DNA from: Axinella damicornis
Lineage: Eukaryota > Porifera > Demospongiae > Axinellida > Axinellidae
DNA: 64,000 bases
NCBI GenBank assembly: GCA_963931865.1
Contig: OZ007509.1
Location: 4,159,531 to 4,223,530 of the forward strand
Direction of reading: 5' to 3'
The notes beneath the pieces are model-generated. The model saw nothing but the letters and a program-made list of their open reading frames with translations, did no database searches and was not told the DNA's origin. Shown in pieces: positions 55,749 to 64,000 of this stretch (positions within the stretch are counted from its first letter, which is position 1; every line of letters starts with the position of its first letter). The position numbers were made by a program, and so were the translations under genes.

Positions 55749-58700
55749 ATGGCGTCCTGGTTTGTGGCACTCACTGTCCTGGCATGGCAGTGCACACGTA
55801 AGAAAGGCTTTGGGGCATATTACATATACCTGCTAGCTATGATCTATGAGATTGAACTGATGGTCCAAACTTGGCAAAGTTTGATACACGCCGGAAAGGG
55901 TCTGACATTAATTTGTTGTCTATACTGTAAGATGCATGGCTCTCTACAATGCTATGCTATGAGCTACCCTTGAATTGCCTCGTTCCCAGGCCTTCTACCG
56001 TTTACAGTATGCAAAATGTAGGTGTAGTAGAAGGCCTGGGAATGAGGTTACCCTTGACACTATTTTAGGTAGTGTCCTGCATCTATAAGGCATGCACTGT
56101 ATTTTTAGAAGTATCACAACGGCTAAAATAAAACCACTATTTGGGCCACTATTACGATACATGATGTAGCCGATGAAATATGCAACAGCTTGACAATATG
56201 TAATTGACCTGCTTCAAGTGGCAAATGTATATGGTAGTCTGGTGTTTTTTACAGTCCTTCTCACCCTCCAACTCCTCAGAGCTGATATCCGGGTACCGTC
56301 CTGTCATCATCATGCATGGAATCCTCTCCAATGATGTAGCAATGACTCAACTTGTATCGTTTGTCAAGACGGCTCATCCTGGGACTGAGGTCCTCAATGT
56401 GGCCGCCTACAATGATCTGGTACGTATACGTTTCTGCCACATGTACAAACTGGACTAATTTATAACTTGCTGGATTTACTCACCCATATATATCATGCAG
56501 TAATTCATTTGTGTCTTGCCAAATGGTTGTCTACCTAATCTTGGAGCATCTGTTGAAAGAAGACATACAGTAATGCACTCTCAATACACACAAGGTCAGC
56601 ATGGCTACAGGCCCCAGGTTGGCTGGATAGGAGTTCTTTCAGTAATACATGTTGATCTTCCAAGAATACCTAAACAGGAGCACTATAACAGACCGATAAA
56701 GAATTCATCTATTTTGCTGTGAAAGTGAAAGTGCTGTCTACACCACTTCCACGGTTGTGGCTGGGCACGTGACTTAATATAGCGAAACTGTTAATCACCA
56801 CCACCACCACAAGTTGAAAGTTCATATGCAATCAGATGGCAGCCTTGCCTCAAGTGGTGATTGTAGTGCATGTCAGCAGATATTCCTTTTGCTGCAAGGC
56901 ATCCACTGGTGGTATCACATTCTGTCAGGTGGATGTGTTAGCATGGCTGTGAGTGCATGCAGTGCTCCTACGTAGCTGGCATGGGTAGAGATTTAAATTG
57001 CATGAGATGAACTGTATATTCACTTGAACATGAAATCGGTAACAAGCAATGTATGTACTTATACAGTAGTGCTGTGTAAAGTCACATGACTACTTGACTG
57101 AATAATCACAAGCAATGTATGTACTTATTCAGTAGTGTGTAAAGTCACATGACTACTTGACTGAATAATCACAAGCAATGTATGTACTTATACAGTGTAA
57201 AGTCACATGACTACTTGACTGAATAATCACAAGTAATGTATGTACTTATACAGTAGTGCTGTGTAAAGTCACATGACTACTTGACTGAATAATCACATGA
57301 CTGCTTGATTGAACAATCACAACATAGTTAACACTTGTCAGTCCAGTGAAATACAAACTGCATGTTGTGAACTATGTACTGACACATTGTTCAGCAACAA
57401 TGACTAAATATATATAGTCATGCACATGTACTGACAATCAACAATTGCATGCATCTATATTTTATAAACTGCATAGTATAAAGATGCTCAAATCATATGA
57501 GTTACACATTGTGTGCCTTCCCATACATGCATATAGAGAGTCAGATCTGAAATACCATACTGGCCTTTTTTGGGCAGTATCAGTTTGCAGGCATTTGGCA
57601 TAGCATTAGCTCATCACCACACACATTGCCTCTGGCCACTAGCTATTCACCCACCCACCAGCCGAAGCCATCCACCAACTATCCTCCCTGAACCGCAGTC
57701 AGTATCTATGGAAATGCTGGGAATTTAACCAACTAAAATGAACCCTACCAAGTTAATTCCAAGTCCACTTTCTGCTAATCACATGGCTGTCCAGTTCCCT
57801 CTCTATCTACATACCTGCTCCATCCTTTATTGCTATACTTCTCAATGCACGTGCGCTCAACTCTTTGCAATATCAATAAAATGTGCATTAGTGTTCGTGA
57901 ATATTGCACTGTTTGTATTGAAATGCCATAGAAAATATTTCATTCACATGATTGTACCAAACAGTGGCTCCAATTGATTATCAAATCTTAGTGAAAGGTG
58001 TGTTATCTATCATGTGATCCCTGTCCTATAGGACAGTCTAGAGGACATGTGGACACAGGTCAAAGGTGTGCAGGCCAAGATCCAGCCCTTCATTAACAAT
58101 GCTACGGACGGTGTACACATGATCTGCTACTCCCAAGGTGTGTATCCTTATATACTCTTTGCGAATGGCTCTGCCAATTCCATTGTTGGGAGGATGATGC
58201 AACAGCTGACTGTTGCATCTTCTGCCTTGAGGTTTCAATGGTTAATTATAATAGCATATCAGTAGCGATGGGGGGATTGAGGGTTGGGGAGGGGGACTTC
58301 CAAGTACGATGGTTTGTAAGCACTTTGTGCTAATCATGAAGTGTAGTTTGCAGTTTAGTTGGGGCTGTAGTAGAGTACAAAATTACTCATATCTGTACTT
58401 GCTATGCATGCACGAGTGAAGCTCTAGTACGGCATGTTCTTGCATCTGGTTGCAGGTGGTCTGATCTGCAGAGGCATCCTGGAAATGTACTCCAACAATG
58501 TGAAGACCTTTGTCTCCCTCTCCAGCCCTCAGGCAGGACAGTACGGAGGTATATTCATTTCTGACTACCCCGTTAGTTTACTCTCATTTGATTCAGCCTT
58601 GCATTATCTGTCCAATCCCTATTCTCTACTCCCATTTGATCCACCTGCTTCGACATGGGAAGTCTAATGGTAATGAACAAGATGAGAGTAGAAATGCCAT

Positions 58701-61700
58701 TATGGGATATCATGTCACATATACAGCGGAAGACTCAGAGAAATTTCATATCCAGCTTGGCAGTGGATATCATTCACTTGCCTTCTGGTAGCTGTCTCCT
58801 GGAGAGACATGCTCACTCACCTTTCTGAGTTTTCAGCTGCTCTGTCCTGCATGGTCAGCTCCCCTTCTGGAAGGAGTCTCATCTATGATATTGCTCATTT
58901 GTCTTCGAGCATTCTTCTAGAAGGAGCATTTCTTGCACTTGCTCCCTAGCTTGGCAGCCATCCTAACTTGGCTTAGCTGTTATCTGTGACATCACTGTTT
59001 ACTGCTCAAGAGCAGTGACGAAGTCACAAATTTGATCTAACCAACTTCTAGTAGTGTCTACAGGCTGCATGGCAACTCATGTCGCATGCATCATTCTGCA
59101 CACATGGTATGCATGTGGGACACTCAAACAAACAAATGCATAGCAATCGTAGAACCACAGAGCCATGTGCTTCATGCTCACCCTGTCAACCAATGCAAGC
59201 ATTAACACAAACTACAGAGTGGGCATATACAAAGAGTAATAATTAAATGTTGTGTTTGTGGTTGCACACACAACCGGGAAGCCAGCGTTGGGATGGATTA
59301 GCTTGCCGATTGGATTGACCCAAGGAATGCTGACGTTGCTGTGTTTTGGCAGCTCCAGAGAATTGTGACTGGCGACATTGTTGAAACCTATCCCCTGGTG
59401 AAATGTTTTTACTTGCAGACCTACATAACAACAAAATGTCTAGCCTCGTACCCAGGCCTTCCCCCCGCGATTTGAAGGCCTGGGTACGAGGCTACATAAT
59501 ATCATATTGCATCAGTCCATGATACAGGCTGGCTGAATCACTCCAGCTTGCCTGTAATCATCACAGAATTGCATGCTTCTCCCTCACAGACACTGAGTAC
59601 TTGAAGTTTCTCTTCCCGAATTTATTGAAAGAATCAATCTACTTGTTAGTCCACTCTCTCAGTAACACATAATTTGCATGAGTTATACAAGTAGTTTATG
59701 CTGACTGCTAGTAGGATGACCTTTTGGGAGGAATATTAGATGGGAGACGTTCAAGGGAAGCGATTGAGACAGAGTAGGAACAAGGAAGTTTGGAGAAAGG
59801 AGGGTGAATGTACGGACAAACAGGGTTGGAGGAGGAGGACGGAGGAAGGAGTAATTAGATTACCTGAAGGGTATAGAGATAATTAATGCAGCCATGATTT
59901 CACCTCCTCTTTCATCCACAGATTATTCTACAATGACCTCGGCCAGGACCTCTCTGTGGCTAATTACTGGAATGGTTGGTCCATGTTAGTTCTTACTTTT
60001 GGTTGCAGTGTGCAATGACTTTGTGGTAGGTTTTATATCATGCTAACCATATTTGAAGCCCTTGCACACAGAGGAATGTGCTGTTCTAATAATGATATTA
60101 CGTTGATGTCATGGCCAAGACCACTAGCTCAGGAGTTCTACACATAGACATCCAAGAGTTTGTACTGGCAGATTACTTTTCACCATGCAGTCAGATTCAT
60201 GTTATCAATTCACTATATAAATGTAGTGATTGTGTAACTGTGTTTCAATTGCAGATATAAAGTCAATTCGAATTCCAATTGCAATTGCATGAATGGAATT
60301 TACAAATCTGAGTACGATGGCCCTCTTCAAGCATTATTGAACTAGCAGTGGGTTGCTGTCTCCTATGAGTCCTATCTTGTCACCTTGGGTTGGCTTCTCA
60401 CCCCGCAGACCCCCATCATCAGGACCTGTACATGAAATACTGCAACTTCCTTCCTCCTCTCACCAGTGAAGCCACTGCAGGTACGTATAATTATACAGAA
60501 TTGCAGCTGGTCACAGTAAAAACTTGAACAATGTAGGCTCTGTTGAAACATGGTTCGCGAGGTTGAAGCACACGAAGTGCACGAGCTAAGAGAGTCTGGT
60601 GGCATTCCCCCAGAAAAAATTTGGATTTGCACCTTGAGATGATTTCTTGGAATGCAAGGCTTCAGCAACTTATGGCCAATTCCAAACCTAGTCAGATTGA
60701 GCATAGTATTGGTGCGGCGGCCATAGCGACAGGTATTGTGAATGTGAATCACTGCTTGCTTACAAATTAATCATCAGACCAATATTGATCATTGTTAGCA
60801 CTCTACAAACTGATTGGTACTGCTAACATTTTGGCATCATCCTGTCTAAAGTGACGAGACCCTGGGTCTAAACTAGGCGAACTGGTGTTAGTATAACATG
60901 TCTACTGCGAACTTTGCATAGATGGCATTGGTAGGTCAGTCCATCCTCAGTACAACCCCCAGGGAGGGTCTGGTGACTATGCAAGTAAGAGACTAGTGCC
61001 AAGTACCTTTGCAGCATCCTCAAAATCTACATCCGATCAACACTCTCTATCATTATGTTCATCAGACCTTCCTTTCTTGACTTGTACTAGTCTATTGAGC
61101 TAGACCAATTCTCTCGTTTTCCGGTCTAACTCAATAGACTAGACTAGTACGTAAGTTGGGGAGGGCCTGAGAACCAGACTAGGCACTAGCATGAAATCCT
61201 GGGATTTTATCACTTCCCTCACAGCTAGCTAAGAGGCTTACTGTAGCTCCTCACAACACTGATAGGTAGAAGATACGCTTATGACACAATCATTCAATGC
61301 AGCCTACAAGACAAACTTCCTCACTCTGGAGCAGCTTGTGCTCATTGGAGGTCCTGATGATGGTGTTATCACCCCCTGGCAGTCCAGGTGAGGTACTGCA
61401 TCCAAAATTACACTGTTAACTCCTTCTTTGTGCAGATACGGATAATAAATTTTCTCCTCACTCTGGCTAGATTAGATATATATGTGCAGCCTGCATGGTA
61501 TTTGACTTGTGTGTGTGCTTTTGTGCGTGTACACACAGTCATTGTGCATTGTAGTGACGGTTGTATTGGCATCTGAATTCCTTCTACATGTAGCCACTTT
61601 GCATTCTACGATGAAAAAGAGAAGGTCTTACCTACAACGTCACAAGATGTAAGCGGACACAAATGTATAGTGATGAACACTTTCTATCTACTGTTGCAGG

Positions 61701-62175
61701 CAGTAGTGAAATTTAATCACACTAACATTTTTCCATTAGCTACTAATGGCCTCAATTAGGAAACCTGTATGTTGCCTCAAAATCAAGTCCTCTTTATCCC
61801 CCTCCCTCTTTTTCTCATCCCTTCCCCCTCATCCCTGCCCATCTCTACTTCTCTCTCTACTATCTATCCAACCATTCATCTCTCCCTCCCGTCTCATCTC
61901 TTCCCTCTCTCTCTCTCGCTCTCTTTCCCTCCCTCCCCCCTCCCTCCCTCCCTCTGTCCCTCCCTCGCCCTTCCTTCCTTCCTTCCTTCCTTCCTTCCTT
62001 CCTTCCTTCCTTCCTTCCTCTTCTCCTCAAGTTCTATGTGAAGGACACATTCGGTCTGAGGACATTGAATGAGACTGGCCGGGTAAAGGTGTTTGAGATC
62101 CCGGGGGTGCAGCACCTCCAGTGGCACACAAACCAATCAGTCTTCAACTGTTGCATGGAACCCTATCTCAACTGA
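55749..62175 (+). CDS. PPT2: PPT2-like lysosomal thioesterase, copy B
   Basis: Ten exons, 55749-55797, 56280-56419, 58032-58137, 58456-58548, 59590-59644, 59922-59974, 60409-60480, 61303-61387, 61594-61648 and 62032-62175, give 283 aa. Exons 2-10 have exactly the same lengths and phases as in copy A, so it is a tandem duplicate. It has a signal peptide ([16 protein letters not shown]), [27 protein letters not shown] and GVQHLQWH, all intact. The exon 2 acceptor used is after actcctcag, which keeps the phase; an upstream tacag would put exon 2 out of frame. Introns are much longer than in copy A and contain hairpin elements and tandem repeats. Identity with copy A is uneven: exons 3, 4, 8 and the first part of 10 are nearly identical, while exons 2, 5 and 7 are diverged. 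The promoter lacks CACGTG but has TGACGTCA at about 55624. Confidence 0.92.
55976..56050. mobile_element. TAGCC-family hairpin element (75 bp)
   Basis: (T)GCCTCGTTCCCAGGCC ... GGCCTGGGAATGAGGTTA; flanks CCCTTGAAT and CCCTTGACA. In PPT2-B intron 1. Confidence 0.8.
57042..57325. repeat. Tandem repeat, ~60-66 bp unit, four copies
   Basis: aagcaatgtatgtacttata...gtcacatgactacttgact repeats with small length changes. In PPT2-B intron 2. Confidence 0.9.
59441..59494. mobile_element. TAGCC-family hairpin element (54 bp)
   Basis: TAGCCTCGTACCCAGGCC ... GGCCTGGGTACGAGGCTA; flanks only partly alike. Confidence 0.8.
61088..61141. mobile_element. TAGTC-ended hairpin element (54 bp)
   Basis: TAGTCTATTGAGCTAGACC ... 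complement; flanks GACTTGTAC and GACTAGTAC (8 of 9). Confidence 0.85.
61786..62029 (+). repeat. Long pyrimidine tract directly before PPT2-B exon 10
   Basis: About 240 nt of C/T, ending in about a dozen CTTC repeats, runs into the tcaag acceptor of exon 10. Confidence 0.9.
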
Positions 62176-62228
62176 TTGTGTGGAGATAGTATACACATTT
62201 TGGGTTTTGTATTTATTTGTGTATAATA

Positions 62229-62264
<36 letters not shown>

Positions 62265-64000
62265 TGCTTCAAATGTTTCTTTGTAATGCTAACCATCACC
62301 TAAACTACCTACTATCTGTACAAGATTTGCTGTTCTGCTGAAGACCGTTACCTGTCATTACGATTACAATTTATAGTGACCAACCATGACTTCATTTGCT
62401 GCTACACGGATTTGTTCAAAAATGACTGCTGTTCATCGGGCACACTGCACTAAAAAGCAGTAGCTAATAATGTGTTAGCTTAGCTGCATTGATCCGGTCT
62501 CTCATTCTCTGTTGAGAAACGCACATGTGCATGCCAAGAATCAAGTTCTCAGGATTCCAGGTAGCTAGAGATTGTATATGAATTTGCTGGAAGCTAGAAT
62601 CGTGCAACAATTAATCCATGGTACTGGGTAAACACTTCAAAGCAGGTTCTACAAAACTAACCTGACATTCTTCAGTACGTCACATAATTAGTTTACTGTT
62701 ACATGCTGTATTCCCACGAGGTGCTGAGTAACAAGTAATTCACAGAATATTGTCACTTGACTGAGTGTCTCATAGAGATTGTAAATGAATTTGCTGGAAG
62801 CTAGAATCATGCAACAATCCATGGTACTGGGTAAACACTTTAAAGCAGGTTCTACAAAACTAACCTGACATTCTTCAGTACGTCACATAATTAGTTTACT
62901 GTTACATGCTGTATTCCCACGAGGTGCTGAGTAACAAGTAATTCAAAGAATATTGTCACTTGACTGAGTGTGGTCCCCAGACCATCCCACTGCAAAGTTG
63001 TCGTGCATGCCTAAAATGTCATGCTCATTAACCTCCCACATAAAGGGCGTATTGTGAGCAGTTCAAGGGCATAGCTACAGTTATTGTAAGCAGTCAATAC
63101 AAATTCAATACGAAACTTATCGTTCCCAGGCCCCTCCCAGCTTCACTACATTCAGTGTCATACTAGCTACAAGTTTTAAAGAAATGCTACTGCAAAGTTA
63201 GGGCCCTCACTGTTGCAGCTTTCTCACCCATTGGATTTCATGCCAGTACTTCTTTGCAGGATTTGCTGTTTCTGCTCGAAAGACAGTTGCCTGTAATTAT
63301 ACTCAAAGGTGACAACATACAATTACTTGCATTTACAGATGAGAAATGACTGCAGTTCATTAGGTACACTGCATTAAAATAAGCAGTAGAGTTAGCTTAC
63401 AGTTGCATTGATCCTGTCTCCGTGAGCTTATGTTGAGAAACACGTTCATACCAGGAATTATGCCCGAATTATGTTACGTATGACATTGTATAAAAATGAA
63501 TTCATTGGAAGTGGCAACAATCCATGGTACTGGGTAGGTACTTCAAAGAAGGTAATTAACTACAGCAACATAATTAATAGGTTACTGTTTCACGCCATGA
63601 GTAATAAGCAATTCACAGACTATATTCTCACTTGACTGAGTGTGGTCCCACTGCAGAGTTGTTGCCTAACTGAATGTCATGCTCATTAACCTCCCACATA
63701 CAGTTTGTCACTACCACCAAGGACTTATCATCCAGGGCATACAGTTACTGTAAGCAGTCAACACATTCAAATTCATGATTCCAATTTCAGTTTTACTATT
63801 AATATTATATATTACAGTCTATGTTGAGAAATGTGTATACCAGGAATTATAGGCCTCCAGGAGGCTAGTCTGTAATATAAGACATTGTTAATGAATTCGT
63901 TGGAAGTGGTGTGAAATCAACAATCCATATCATTGTGGTAAGTAGCTACTTCAAAGCAGGTTCTACAGAATCAACTTGACATTCCACAGTAACATAATTA
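62176..64000. repeat. Right-end region with imperfect long tandem repeats, no gene
   Basis: A (TG)n microsatellite (62231-62262) follows PPT2-B. A ~205-bp unit (gaatttgctggaagctagaa ... cacttgactgagtg) occurs at about 62565 and 62773. More diverged copies are near 63490 and 63890, with related flanking DNA (acctcccacata, gtaagcagtcaa). No protein-coding frame is convincing. Confidence 0.75.

Noticed and set aside
57042..57325. Regularly spaced repeats that superficially resemble a CRISPR array
   Set aside because: Whole units repeat without unique spacers, inside an intron of a eukaryotic gene.
1..64000. tRNA and rRNA genes
   Set aside because: No cloverleaf with A/B boxes and no rRNA core sequence was noticed on either strand; a covariance-model search would be needed to exclude them fully.

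Overview
The window is eukaryotic, and most likely comes from a sponge or a similar early-branching marine invertebrate. Genes are multi-exon with short GT-AG introns (about 50-300 nt in several). The encoded families are animal ones: HPS1 of BLOC-3, PPT2 lysosomal thioesterases, a HECT ubiquitin ligase, trefoil (P-type) domains, CHST15-like sulfotransferases, a NYN/CCCH protein and a metazoan DD(34)E integrase-core protein. Non-coding DNA is crowded with small fold-back elements. The sponge assignment is inference; the exon models were built by eye from splice sites, phase continuity and family knowledge.

Left part (1-5.9 kb): a frameshifted BRE1-like fragment, then a minus-strand gene for a secreted protein with three trefoil domains. 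At 6.0-8.2 kb is an intact CHST15-like sulfotransferase (ST1). Behind it is a broken copy of the last two HPS1 exons (9.5-10.7 kb). A 3.2 kb transposon with long complex inverted repeats follows (11.3-14.5 kb), then a single-exon NYN/CCCH/CCHC gene (15.8-17.2 kb).

Middle (18.2-28.4 kb): a six-exon HECT E3 gene on the minus strand, with three tandem SIM-like motifs, a CUE domain and a HECT domain. It is divergent from a four-exon integrase-core gene with an N-terminal helix-turn-helix.

Right (30.2-64 kb): a second sulfotransferase copy (ST2), 24 kb from ST1 and clearly its recent duplicate, is a pseudogene carrying three nested insertions. It lies tail to tail with a complete 25-exon HPS1 gene (52.3 to 36.9 kb, minus strand, 813 aa). 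A third, diverged sulfotransferase (ST3) is nested in HPS1 intron 14. HPS1 shares a ~220 bp divergent promoter, containing a CACGTGAC motif, with the first of two tandem PPT2 genes (52.5-62.2 kb). The end of the window holds only repeats.

Two themes stand out. First, a segmental duplication (about 5.98-11.1 kb and 30.2-38.5 kb) has decayed reciprocally: the sulfotransferase survives in one copy and the HPS1 3' end in the other. Second, more than twenty tiny inverted-repeat elements share TAGCCTCGTTCCCAGGC-like ends and mostly 9-bp target duplications, but almost every one carries a different, self-complementary interior.
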